Source of the DNA: Rhynochetos jubatus
Lineage: Eukaryota; Chordata; Aves; Eurypygiformes; Rhynochetidae
DNA length: 64,000 bases
NCBI GenBank assembly: GCA_027574665.1
Contig: CM050652.1
Location: forward strand, 8,040,589 to 8,104,588
Direction: 5' to 3'
The notes below the pieces were generated by a model. The model was given only the letters and a program-made list of their open reading frames with translations, was not told the DNA's origin and made no database searches. This document shows, piece after piece, positions 10,801-24,600 of the stretch; the first letter of the stretch is position 1, and each line of letters begins with the position of its first letter. The position numbers and the translations under genes are program-made.

Positions 10801-13800
10801 TAGCAATTTATTTGTACATGGGTCAACAGTGATCCATAAGCGATTCTGAAATGATGCATTTTTTTAAAGAGATTTTAAGATTAGAAAAGCAAGTAAGATC
10901 AGTTTATACTCCCTGCAGCTGTAGTGCACCATCAGTGTTCTACACCAGTCATTTTGGACAGTTAAATTAAAAGTCAGGGCAGGTTCGCTTCAAGCACATG
11001 TAACTGCAATAAAATACGGGATTTTGTATGAAAACCGGGCCTTGATTCAAAATCGTAAGTCTAAAGAGTCAGAAGACAGTTTCTTCAGGACTTCACTGTT
11101 GCAAATGTTAAGAACTATCAAACAGTGTCACCCAGTGGTAAAGGACTTCCTACAGACAGGAACAGGGTAGAGGGGTGAGGGGGGAGAAGGGGGAAGACTG
11201 ACCCAAACCCATGTTTATATACACAACTGCTAAATTTAAGAGCAAACAAAGTAAAACCAACACCATTTTAGCAGAAAGCCTTACTTCTAAGTCATTCTGT
11301 TTCTGAAAACATCAGCATTAGAGGACAGTGATTCTTCAAATATAAAAGGTTTAGAATTAGAGAGATGTGTTTCTGAGGGAGAGATGGAAATCCGAGCAAC
11401 GAGCAGTCTTGTACTAATTGTGAGAGTGGAAACGTTTCAAGCATCTGACTTGAGATGCTTAAAAGCAGACTGGTGAATCCTGAACGCTCCTAAACTCTAG
11501 GTCAGAAGGCTTCATCAAGATTCTTGCAGGGAAGAAACATGTCGATGGGGGCTGTTTCTGTACTTGCTCTGTATTTTGTTCACTAAGATTTGGCGAGTGA
11601 CATGAGAGACTAACGTGTGTCCCAGCAAGGCCAAGAAAGATGAGGAACAAAGGGGTGTAGGTTATGCTCCCTGAACAGAAATACTCCTCTGGGTGTTATG
11701 ATGCTGACGATGACAATAGAGGAGCCTGCTGAGTGTTCAACCAGGCCGTAAATAAGCCAAAAAGGGTAAAATGACCTTTGACATGTGACAAAATTTTGGA
11801 ACAATGGAAGAGGCAAATCACTTGGCACCCATGGAAACATGACTGGCATGACAAACACAGTTTTCTTATTTATAAAAACAGGATGTTAAAAAGCACATGG
11901 AAGAGCAGCACCTATGGACTAGAGAACATGCCTTGTACTGAGGCAGTTCTAAGAGCTCTGCTCATCTGATGTTTAAAAAGTGACAGTTAAGATCAGCCTG
12001 ATTGTCCTATAAGCAACAAGCCCAACAATGTTTTGAGAAATTTCAGTGACTGGAGAACGGGGTTAGAAAACAAATTCCTAAAATAAGGCGCATATTTTTA
12101 AAGCGAGGGGAACAGAATGCTAGATTTACTAAAAGATTTGCAGTAAGAAATCAGAAACGGTTCAATTGCATGCAGCGAACAAATTATGGCATCATGATTA
12201 TGCCTTCTAATTTTACAAATTTATAAATCTATACATGCAATTAGTGTTTGCAAGGGGGTCTGAAGATGAAAATCTCTGCATTAATCAGGTGATTATGCAT
12301 TCAGTAGCTACAGCAGCAAAACCAAGACCAAGCGAGCTAACGATTTCACATGCTGCCTCCATCACACAAGCGCTATATATCCCAGAGTCTCACCAATCGG
12401 AGTGTCGCGGGGCTGGTGAACCTCCAGATTTTGCTCCATGCCACGTGCTGTTCCTTAGGGCACACCAGCATCCTGCCTGCAGTTAGGCACAGCAGCTCTG
12501 CCACTCTTGTCATGACTCCCCTCCCTTCTGGGTGTTTCTGAATGACAACTTAAAAGGAATCCTACCACCCATAAAAGAAGCCTGTTTTCAACAAATTTAA
12601 AAACACTGACATAATGAAAAACACACAGTCCACTGCAGCTTGCCAGCTTCCTAAATATATTCATAGGTAGTTATGTAAAAGTTAAGTACTTCTTCAGACC
12701 AGGCAGATATGTATCGATGAACTGCCAACTCAACAACCCGAGTTCCCTTCATTTTCTAGGAAGAAACCCCTTCCTAGGGAAAGACAAAAGACAAAAAAAG
12801 AAAACCCTGCACTCATAAAGACTGTTTTTTTCCTTCTCTCTTTAATGCCAAACAGCTCAGAGCAAGCATCCAGCCTCTATTTTAATTTAACACAAGGAGT
12901 ATCTTTTCTTAAAAACAGAGGAAAGGCAACAAAACCAAATTATTTTCTTAAACATAACGCTACTCCATGCTAACACACTCCCAGCTTGCTTACAGGAAAG
13001 AAATAAAATCTTCACCTCAAGAGTTAGTCTTGGCTCAGGCAACTACATCCACATTCCAGCCTGCACTGTGTCCACAGAGACACCCTTCCTTGTCCAGACC
13101 TGTCGGATCCACTCTCAGCTGGCAGAGATGTATTTCAGGTATGTGGCTCCTCACTGCAACCCAGTCCAAAAATGACTCTACTACAAAGGCAAGGAAGAAA
13201 GACCTGAAGGGAGAGGCAAAAATAAGGAGACCAGTAAAACTGATGACCTGATCTTCCAAAAGTGAGGTGGAGCAAGAAGATAAAGACTAGGTTGTTCCAC
13301 ACCCTACTCGTGACCTTAACCAAAGGCACGATGCCCCAATGGATTTTAAATGAACGAGTGGGTGTAAGAACGTATGTCAGCCTGAACAAGCCTCTTGGAA
13401 GTGTATGCTGCAGGAGGCAGTGCATACACCATGTGGGTTTAGGACAGCCAAACCTGATAAACATGAAGCTATTAAACTGTGACAGTGATCAACAGTAGTC
13501 CTGCAAAGAACAGGACATGCCATGGGGCATTTAGTGGAATCTTCTCACTGTTTGATGGAAGAAATGCAAGTTCTGAAAAACAAGAATTGAAAAAATCTTG
13601 ACACCGGGCGGGTCACACCTGTCAAGGCCAGTCACTTTTTACATGCTCTTTACGAGCAGCTACAATCAGCAGCTTCAACTGCAACATCATAAATCAGGAA
13701 GCTCTGACACCAGGGCAGGGCTGAGTATCAGTCAGTACGCAGCACACGAAAGGACAACGCAGCGTGCTTCGCTTCTCAGACGGAAGGGTGATGTTTGCTA

Positions 13801-16800
13801 AAGAATCACGCCTCCATCGGAACAGTATAGTCAAGTGTTGCTCACACAACTGAGTTGCCTTTGGCCTTTTAGCCTGCCTGGAATGAAGAACACAGAATGT
13901 CAACAACTAAAACAAAAGCAGTAACACAAGCTTAGCGTGTACACAGGGGAGATTTCAGCTTATGCTTTGGTAGAACAAATTAAGTCATGTATGGTGACAG
14001 AGGACTGTTTCTGGGATGTTTTCTATGTCATCTTCTTTTTTGGTTTTCTTAGAAAGGATTGAATTGGTTCAGGAAGGGAGAAACAGCCCAGCACTCCCTA
14101 ATCCCTCAAGAAAGGAACTGCTCAATAAACAGTAGTTAATGAAGAAAAATAATAAACTAGAGGGATGACCCCAGTCTCTCCACAAAGGGATTGTTTGTTG
14201 AGCTTGTGAGCTGGTGGCAGGAAAGGAATTTCCTACAATTGTTACCTTTCTGCCTGACAGAGCACCTGGAGGGAAGTCTCAGGCTGTCCTTCCTCAGCAG
14301 CACTCAGGAAGGGGGCCAGCCGCACCACCGGAGTTGGTAGGACCACTCAGCTCTGCTCCTCGCATCCTTCTCAGGGCTTCTGAGAGGACAGCTCACTTGC
14401 TTTATGTGCTGCAGAAGTGTATTTGAGCTGGACCTAAACTTGAACAACTCTTTAAGTACGTACGTTGAACAAGAGAAAAAACCTTTGGTAGTCCTAAGAG
14501 GAACTACAGGGATCTCCATCAAACTGCTGAAAGAAACCAGCTGCATCCCAAAAAGTCACACACTAGTTCACAGTGGCCTTGTAAAGGAAAATAAAATGCG
14601 TTTATTCTTGTCTCTTCATGCTAAAAAATAAGGGAAAACCTTAAAGAAGCCAAAACCCAAAGGGTTGCAAAACAAGAGCCAAGAAAAGGGCTGAAAGTCT
14701 TTGTCCTTAGCGGCCTGCAGCTGAGGAACAAAAGCAGTATTAGGTCACAGCTTGGCTCTTGCTAGTCAAGGTTCAAGAAAGCATGGTACAGAGCTCAGAG
14801 AAGAGAATGCCATTTGTCATTCACATGTAGACAATTAGACGGCCACGTTTCTGAAAGAGGGTGCTGTCAGCCTGAGAAGGGTTTGAAAGCGCTGGAGCCC
14901 TCCTAGCCCACACCATGTCACAGGTGACTCAGCTTACTTGACAACAGGCAGGCTGAAAAGCTGTCCCCTAGCTTAATTAATACGATGAATAGCTAATGAT
15001 AGGCAATCCTAACCGACAATTGCCAGCTGCACCTCTTCACGCCTGAAACCAGCCCTGTTCTTTGTCCCTCTGCTACACGGACCCAAGAGGGAAACTTAGA
15101 GACCAACAAACTTTATATGCGGGCAACAAATTGCATGTTAAGGACTCCTTAAAAATGTCACCATACACCGTCCCAGCAGGACATCATCTTACTGTCTCAG
15201 ATGTTCACAGAAGGAAGAAATGGCAAGAATGTTTCTGTAGTCCTCTTCCTGCTCTCCTTCAATAGTTAAATGGGCTATTTACAAAAAAACTCAACAAACA
15301 CAGAAAAACTGCAATTAAAATTCCAACAGGCCTATATGACCCCCTGTTCTTTAAAAAGCATACCTCTGTTTTGCAGCTGGAAGACTCTCCCAACAAACGG
15401 TCACGGGCGATTGCTCGACGCTCCGGTGAACGCGTCTCGCCATGCCACATCCCAGCGAGCACTGCCTTTCGTGTTTCCTATCACTACATTAATTACCAGT
15501 TTTCCCCATGACTGCGTAACCTACAAAGACGTTCTGGACTTGATTAGAAGGAGAGGAACTGTCTTTGTGATCATGGGTGAAAGGGGAATTGGTGCTTGTG
15601 TAGGCATCTCATGCATTCTTATGCCTCACTACAGGAAAGGTGGCCTGCAAATGTGAACACTATTCCTAACAAATCAGAGGAGGTGGAAGCCCCTTTCCTT
15701 TCTGGAAATTCTTGACCTGTTACTAGTCCCATAAATCTGAGTAAAACAAATGAACCTTCCACAACGCTTTCAAACATTGTAACCCAAGTTGCTCAAGTTC
15801 CTACATCCATCACAACTTGTCCAACATCTTACAACACAGTCACTTTCTCAACCGGCTTGCTTAACAAGCAGCGGAGAACTCCAGATTGCCAAAGCAGAAA
15901 ATTAACATCTGCTCCTTCTTTTTTAATTAGACAATCATGTTTTGTCACGATGCATTGAGGAATTACGTTTTAAGACAGCAAAAATGTACCGAGCAAGGGG
16001 AATTCATCAAAATATAAAGTGGGACCTGTTGATTATAATGGGCTTGGTCACAACAGAGGCAGAGGAAAGCTGCCCTGTAATTACAGCGAGGAACCGAGTC
16101 GCGACAGAAGAGAGAGGCTGTATTCTCAGCTCCTGCAAAAATTGGATTTGCGATGCTGAGCAAGTCACTGAGGCCTAAATTAATCTGGAACAGGCTGTGG
16201 TTGTCAGCACAAGACAACTTGTCAGATACCAAATGCTGAGAGAGCAAAGCATGATTTTTGGATGAGTGGATCCATAAGAAACATCATAAATTACCACAAT
16301 GCTATGCTTTATTCTATTATAGGCAGCGTTTTGTCAAAAGTTTTGGGGCCATTTCATGTTATCCACTCTTTTTTTATGATGGAACAAATGCTTGGTTTTC
16401 ATCAATCAAGGAGCAAAATCCAAATCGGTAATTTGCTGAATTAAACTGATGATTTCGCAATAAGCTAAAAAGTTACGGATTAACACAAAGACAGAAGAAA
16501 ATTTAGGAAATATGTTAGAGTTAGTAACACACAGGCTGTGGACTTCTTGATGGTGCAAAACAAACACCAGGGATTCACAATTCTCATGCCTGAAGGACTG
16601 ATGCCCTTTTCACCCCAAGCCTGTTATTATGAATTTCTTCCTTCCCGATTTATTAGCAAAGACCCTAGTGTTTTCTTTTTTGTTGTTTGTCTACAGATTT
16701 ATCGTCTCAACAACAAAAGAAGACACATTAAACACATGCTTTTGTAAGCTGCACTAGTAAATACGTTCTCAGAAACTACTCCAAGACGAAGATCCACATT

Positions 16801-19800
16801 GAAAACCCAGAATGAGAGCTGGGAGCCTGAGGGCTTTTCCTATCCCACTGGTGAATACAGCACGTTCTTCTCAAGCACGCTAGTAGTAAGACAGAGACCC
16901 ATTTATCAAAATCTGTCTTCTTCAAAACAGCATGTACTCCTCAACACTCTCAGTGCTCAGCAGGGTGTAAACACTGAATCTTCAGCCACCACACCAACAC
17001 GAGTTTACCACGTACATTAGTGTTTAAGATTACGGCCAACTTTTGCCACAATTAAGTCCCATTTCATCAAGACAATGATAGTCAGCTTTTAATGTGAACA
17101 TTAATAGTCAGTCTCTTTCATATCAAGATATATGATGTTATAAACACAGGATTCCTACCCACTACACGGAACCCAGCAGCCTGCTTGCACACAGGATGTT
17201 GTCCCACCTACCTTAACATTGATAACAAAAAAGTGACCGGAAAAGCTGCACAGAAACACAACAAAGGCAGCATTTTTACTGCCAGACAGCAACAGGATCC
17301 ATTTCCAGGTCAGAAATGCATTTGGATATGAAAGTAGTCAGGCTATTGGGTCATCCAGGAGCCTTCCCCTGGACAGCTCTGCCACTGATGCTCTTGTTCT
17401 CTCACCTACACCTTTCCAGCACTGCCGAGAGCAGCAACGTTACGGGTACCAAAGGCACCAAATTAAAACAGGTCAATGTTTGAACACGGTGTTAGCTCAA
17501 TCTGATGTCTGTCTTAAGGATCTTTTCAGACAACAGCTTGCTACAGCCAGTCCCAAATTAGCCGTATTTGAGAAACTCTATAGCAATGAACAGCTCATGC
17601 TGCACCTGCCTGAGCAAACAGGCCCTGCAAGGTAGAAAAACCCCAAAATAGACAGACACAGTCAGCTGGGATCGTGCAGCTTCTGTCAGCGCAGTGTACT
17701 AGTGAACGCCAGCACACAGATCTATCTGTAGCCGTAGCATGCCAAGTTATTCCAGACTGGGAACAGCTGTGTCGGCATCAAGACGATCAGCTACGGAGAG
17801 TCGTACCACCTCAACCCTACAGACAAAGCAGTACGGCTTGAAGGAAAAGGTTAGAATCGCAGTAACAATTAAGATCAGACTAGAAGGTGCAGGTGGAAAA
17901 GTGAAATATCTCTATTAAGGACACTGTCAGAAAAAACAAGCCCAGCTCCTTCATCTTTCATGATGCATGCAGGCAATGAGGAAGGAGTTGCAAAAGGCTC
18001 CAATGACAAGATTTCACTCACTATTACACGAGTTTCAACAGAGCTCATGTTATACATTGATTTTACAAACTGCAATTAGAATCAAAATTAGAGCAACCTC
18101 ACTCTCTACACACACCTGAGAGAGGCATCGTGCTCCACAAGCGTAGAGTCTGCGCAGAGGGCTGAAGCATTATCCCCATTGTATACTCTCTATCTCTCTG
18201 GAAGTCAATGGCCTTTGGGACTCACAGGAGAACGTTAGGAAAATTTACCTTTGCCTGCCCTCAGTCAATGTTGCATCCCACCAGAGACGTGACCCTCAGC
18301 TCGTCTTTCACACAACGGTAACATCCCGCTCACATTTTAGGTAACTGTTTAAGTTTTCCAGATAAAAAAGTAAATTGGCTGCCACCTGCATCCCCAAACC
18401 TCACCTTGGCAGCACTACTAACCTGTTTGCTGCAAAGCTGGGCTGCATGACATGCAATATGATGTGTCTTTGAGCAGGGTGACAGTCACCTCCATAAGAG
18501 TCCACCAACTTGGTATCATCTTGTATGTAGCTAAGCCAAGAACTCCTCAGTTTCGGGTTAAACACTCTTTCAAGAGCTATTTCCCTCTCACCAACACACC
18601 TAATTAAACATACACCTCTGGGCCTGGTGGAACAAACAATGTGCCTTTGTGGTTGTACAGGGCTGCAGATTTTGATTCAGGAAGTATATGTCTGCAAATT
18701 AATTTTGATCCGCATCCTACTGTGCTCAGTGTTTTCCTATGGCTTCAATTCAACATAAACATGCACTACCACTGGAAACCCACTGCTTCCAGGAAAACAG
18801 CATTTACTTAAATACACACAGTGATAAAAAAAATTACAACAAGACCATTAAAAGTTTGTAGTCGATGGATGAATCGTCCAGGTCAGCAGCAGCAGATTTA
18901 CTAGAAGTACCGGTCTCACTGTTAGTGAGATTAACAAATCTGTGAGTTGTTTCCAGTAAGGTCAAAATGGAAACGTTTGTGGAAGCTAGAGCACAGGCTC
19001 TTATCAGGGAAAAGGGATTTATGCACAGAGTTCTTCAATCTCATCCGGGGGTATTTCCATTGCTAGAGGGTGCTGAGACCCCTTTTAGAGAAAACCTCTG
19101 AACGTATCTTTCAAATATCCCTTCCCAGAAAACTCCCATGGGACAGCTGCATTACTTCCACGAGTGACTTGAGAGGCAGCAGGAGGAGACATGTTAAATG
19201 AGTAAAGTAGACAGATGGAAGGCCAAGGCAACAAGAATCTCATCCAAGTTCTCATGTCTCATTCTCCCCTTTATTCCATCAGATAAATCAATGTAGTTCA
19301 GCCATGAACACTTTCTATTAATCTTACCCAAGACCTTAGCTATAAACTTCAGACACCAACCACCTGTCTCTATCTCACTTAAGATGTTTTATATATCCCA
19401 CTCTAACCCTTGTTTATACCATTATTATTATCTAATTATAAAGAATGGCTTGATTAAAACATACATATTTATAGAAGCATTCATGTCACCTACCTTTAGG
19501 CCTTTAACTGCTGTAGCTAAAATGGGAAAGCAAGCTCCTTACAGTATTAGCATGGTTATCCAGAGGGCAAATCAAAGCAGCTGTGCTGAGTGCTAACGTC
19601 AAATATCATCGCTCCCGAGCAGCTTCCAGAGACACTTGCCTTCCTACACTGGGGTTATGAGACGCCCAGGGAGCCTGGACTCCCAAACTGCTTTTAACAG
19701 CAGTGGGAAAGGTCCTTTCAAAATTCATAGTAGTTAGAAATCCCAGCTCAAATTTCATAAACTACAGTAACACTGAACAAATCAAACCTGCCACTGCTTT

Positions 19801-20674
19801 CTACAATATCTCCGGTACGCCAGTTGCTTCCAGCTTCACATACTGTACAGTGTAAAATCATGGAAAACACTCAGTTTAATCGTTTCCTGTATTATTCACC
19901 GCATTGTGTACAATACCTTGTGGATTAATTATCTAGATAACAAAATGACTGCAAGTGTCATTAATGTTGTTGGCCTGAAGTAGTCATATGAAGAACCAGA
20001 ACAACGCGCTCCCGCAATCTATGGCGTGAGGGAAGCTGAATTGAAGAACAAGCCCACCTACCTGCTATGTACGGGTGGAAAAAACCCATTCTTCCCCATG
20101 CAGGAAGGTGACTAAACCATTATGCAACTGTGGAAAGTCCCAGTGATTGGGAAAACTGAAGAGAGGAAAAGGCTTTCATACCTGAAAGCCAAACTGTTCA
20201 AAAGAAGAGAGAGTAGGGTCACCAAGTCTAACACATCCGAGTCATCTTCATCTGAAATCCAGTGAGGAGCCAGAAGTTCTTATCAATCACACCATGAACT
20301 CGCTGCGTAGTAAATGCTGTACGGTGACAACCATTTTTCAGTCCTGTACGCAGAATCCCAAAGAGTAGAGCAACACCATCAATGCTCGAACTCACTGCAG
20401 AGCCCAGTGCATCCCCAGTGCTGACAACTCAGATGATGTACGCACAACCCCCCCCCCACATTTCCTGGCATGGAAGTGGCTTGCTAAACAACCGCAGCAG
20501 GGCACGGGTGGAACAAAAACAGTCATTAAATGGGATGATGCACTTCATATATCAGTGACATCTAAAACAGACGTACTCAGGCTAAGCCGGACCTTTCAGC
20601 TGGTCTAAGCCTTTTCTGAAGAGGAAAAAAAAAGAGAACAGCACCTCTGGGAAATGACCTGTTTGTCAGAGCAG

Positions 20675-21122
20675 GCCCAGAAGAGGACTGTGAGAATGGT
20701 CAGAGGCTGGAACACCTCTCTTCCAAAGACTCAGAGAGTTTGGGTGGCTCAGCCTGGACAAGAGAAGGCTCCAAGAACACCTTATTGCAGCCTTTCAATA
20801 TATACTTATAAGAAAGATGGAGAGAGACTTTTTAACAGGGCCGGCAGCAAAAGGACAAGGGGCAACAGCTTTCAACTGAAAGACGGTAGGTTTAGATCGG
20901 ACATAAGGAAGAAATTTTTTATTATGAGGGTAGGGAGGCACTGGGACAGGTTGCCCAGAGAAGCTGTGGATGCCCCATCCCTGGAAGCGTCCAAGGCCAG
21001 GATGGATGAGGCTTGGAGCAACCTGGTCTAGTGGAGGGTGTCCCTGCCCATGGCAGGGGGGTTGGAACTAGATGAACTTTAAAGGTCCCTTCCAATCCAA
21101 ACACTCCTGAGATTCTCTGACT
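20675..21122 (+). mobile_element. CR1 LINE, 5'-truncated, frame open over its ORF2 tail
   Basis: The plus-strand frame from about 20654 to 21031 reads as the C-terminus of CR1 ORF2: YKKDGERLFNRAGSKRTRGN, then [20 protein letters not shown] and VDAPSLEASKARMDEAWSNL, ending at a stop. The 3' untranslated part follows with GTCCCTTCCAATCC and a degenerate terminus. About 450 bp remain of a 4.5-kb element. The open tail suggests a fairly young copy, but it cannot move by itself. Confidence 0.95.
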
Positions 21123-21630
21123 GATCACACTTATATTAGGATGGGATAAACATGTTTTTGAGGGTGCTCGTACTGATTGACAAAAACAGCCCAGTGTTTG
21201 GAGAGACACCGCACCCAAGGCAACAGAGGACCCAGGAAACAATGATACGAGTGAAGGAAGCCCTCAAGCAGAACTGCTGTGCTCCCCAACCACAGATGTG
21301 GTGACAACCCCCCCCCGCCCCAGGCTCAGCCTGGCACAGCTGGAAACCTCTCATTTCTGTGCATCCTGGTTAAGCAAGAGGCACGGATTTCTGTTTGAAG
21401 GCAATATAAATTGCACCACTGGAAATACCAGAGGAACTGTTTCTGTTATTTCCAGGCCACCAAACACAAGCAGCACTTACTAGTTTACTACTCTGGTTTC
21501 CAATTTGAGAAATGCCTTTAATGGAAGCGCTTTCTTGAACATATACCAAATGCCACTGAACATAAATGTGCCTAAACTGCAACTCCAAGACAGCTCTGTT
21601 TTCAAATTAACTTTGAGCATGTTCTAACCT

Positions 21631-21684
21631 AAAAAGGGAGGAGAGGAGGAAAAAAAAAAAAGGAAGAGAAAAAGAAGAAGAAGG
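21631..21684 (+). repeat. 54-nt pure purine tract with A12
   Basis: Every base on the plus strand from 21631 to 21684 is A or G, including A12 at 21650-21661 and GAA repeats after it. It is a low-complexity tract. Confidence 0.9.
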
Positions 21685-24600
21685 TCCCTTTTGTGGTATT
21701 TTTCTTTCTGCAAACCCAGGATGAAATAGGTGTTGGTACAAGCAGAAATGAAGAGATTTACATCTCTCAGTTTCAAAACAAAGTGCTATCAGCAAAAATA
21801 TTATTGATGGAGAGAGAGAGGAAGTTGCAAAGCTGCTTAACATTTCAAGAAGCTGTGAGGGTTTTCACTCAGTGCTGTAGCTGGGGAAAATAAAAATATT
21901 CTTTGAGTAGGATTTAGTAACTCAATAAAAAAAGTCAAATAGATTAAACGCTGCATCTGTTCTTATAATTACATTAACAAAGTACTGATAGAATCATGCA
22001 TGTTTTCCCCTCGCGTACCATACCCTGGGCAAAGACGTGCCGTAGCTGTACATATTTCCTGTGTTATAAATTAAAACACAAGCCAAATTCACCCTTCCTG
22101 CAATGCTATTAAAACTGAAGGAAAATTACTCCAGGGATAAATCTGGCTCAGAGATGTTTTTCAACAAAGATGAGTTTCAGAATAAATTCTACCAAAATAG
22201 ATCTGCGTGGAAATGCTTGAAACATTTTTGCTGCTGTTCCCAGGGCACTTGTTAGATTATATATTGGAACAGATAGTTCCCAGTATTAAATAGGTGGAAA
22301 ATTTGAAGAGCGTGTTTTAGAATACTCTTGTTTCCAAGTGATTGACCTGATATTCTTACGATCTGGATTTGAGGGCTGGGGGTTGTTGTTGCTGTGTCAT
22401 TTTTCTTGTTTTCAGGACTTTTTTTGGGGGGATGAAGAGGGATTGTGCATTTTTGGGGGTTGGGTTTTTAAAAAAAACCAAACACCTAAATACGTGCAGT
22501 TTTAAATAAAGGCCACTTTATATGCAGCTCAACTTGGGTACCGAGAATTGAGAAGCTCAGAAATTATAGGTGTACTTGAAGAATCAGTCCCATGCATTCA
22601 AGAGATTTCAAATCTTTACACTGATATTACACAATCAGATTAAATGCTACTACAAATAGCATCAAGTTAGACTCTCAGCTGGCACAAGCTGGAGCCATTC
22701 TATTAAAATCAATTAATCTTCCCCAGCTTATCTGACTCACTCAGCAAACGTGCACAATTATTAATACTGCAGTTCTCCACAGAGTTGCATATGCAGAAGT
22801 GCTGGCAAGGGCAACGGCCTCGGTTAACCCCCACATGCAGCAGCATGATGCTGGAGACCCGCATGAATGCATCCGAAACGCAAGAGCGAATCAACTGCAA
22901 TGATGAAAACAGCCATAAAACACACACAAGTTGCTGAAAGCAATTTACGTCCAGCAATTTGCACAGCTAACAACCATTGTAATCACAGTTTTACAGTCCG
23001 GACTGGAAGGAACTTCAAGAGGCTGTTCATCCCTTCCCTGCCCCAGGGTGAGCTGTAGCACACCTACACACTCCTGCCACCTCCTCCTTCCTTGCAGGGT
23101 TTGGAGCCAAAACGTTTAGTTCCTGATCCCAGTCCAAACCAAGATGTGACTTAAAGCCAGTTGCTCATCTCATTAAGCCCCAGGTGTTGGCCTTTAACGT
23201 TAATAAACATACAGAACATCAAACTTGCTGGCTAGTTCCTATGTGAATACAGAGCTGAACCTTTCCTAATGCTGGGACAGCAGAAGATACAAACAGGTAG
23301 GATTAATGACTTCTTTAGAGCAAGAGCCAATCATAGCAGAAATTTAAAAAATCTGTTCAACAGCTCTCCATTGCAGGAGATATTTTTAGCACATCTGGAA
23401 AAGACCACAGAGGTCATGAGAAATTCTGCAGTGCTGTCATCGAGGCCATCCTCCTCTCCGCGACAGGCACCCAGAGGCAGCGGGTGCACATACCTCTTGT
23501 TGCTGTACAGAAGAGACCACTCTGTTCCCAGAGAGCACTATTCTCTCCGGCGTTGCTCTGACCAAGCCTGTGTTCCATCCCCCAGCTTTTACAAGCTGGT
23601 GACAAAGTTCCCTTGCAATGGCACGTACTTCTTCACCCCCTCCTCTGCTTTCCCACCAGAAAGTCACAGGCTCAGAAGAGAGCCCCACGGAGCAGACAGC
23701 TCCAAAACCTCCCGGGGCACAATTCCGGGGATGGAGTCTGTGGAGGGAGGAAAGGGCAGGCTGGCAGGGAAAGCCATTAAAAGTGCCATTTTGCAAAATT
23801 AGTACTTGGATGGTTCTCACCAGCACTGAAGGATTCAGGACCAAGAGGGCTGCTGATGGTGCATCTGCAGTAAGGTAAAGGGAGAAGGGTCTGGACATCA
23901 GATCCTACCCTTAGAAAAGTCTTAAATTATTAAAGCAGGGCATCAATTCTTGTAACGAGGCACTGCAGCTGATTTAAAGAAAATAACACACTAATAAGAA
24001 CATTTTTTTTCCTTCCACATCTCCCAGGTGTGGCATCACCAGGATCTGTTTGGAAACGTTTCCATTGCTTCTGCCACAGTCCTGAAAATAATCTTGTGCT
24101 TGTGAAGAGATGCAACCCAGTCCCCTCATTGTGATTCTAAACCAGAATAAATATTACTCCTATTTTTTTCCTCTATATATTTCTTTGCATGCAATTATTC
24201 AAAAAAAATAAGCATACTCCTCAATCTCCTGGGACTCAGTTTATTCCAGTAATTGAGAGGGCTTTTTTCTTCTCTGATGTTCTGTTATTCAGGGCAAGGT
24301 TATTTTTTGTGTGTATGATCCTTCCTCAATTATGCAAAACCCAAGGCAAAAGTAGAATTAAAAATGCAAGAACTCTCTTGCTTATTTTTGTAATCTGACA
24401 TTTTCATTTCATGTCATAATGAGTCTAATCAATCTATCCCGCATTACACACATATCACATTCCTAACCAGTAGCAATTAGAAATAGATATCCAATTTATT
24501 TCTTCCAGAATTGTATGAAATTAATGTCACTTGTCACAAAAAGAGTTCAGACTACAAAGAGCAACACACAAAACACTAAGTATTTTGATTTGACACCATT

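Noticed and set aside
22985-23105. Possible ancient CR1 3' end (ACTGGAAGGAACTTCAAGAG and following bases)
   Set aside because: It resembles the antisense CR1 tail only loosely over about 50 bp. Without an alignment I cannot separate it from chance.
23269-23898. Overlapping 177-codon (plus) and 153-codon (minus) frames
   Set aside because: Both strands are open over the same GC-richer patch, no family is recognisable in either, and I found no flanking exon signals.
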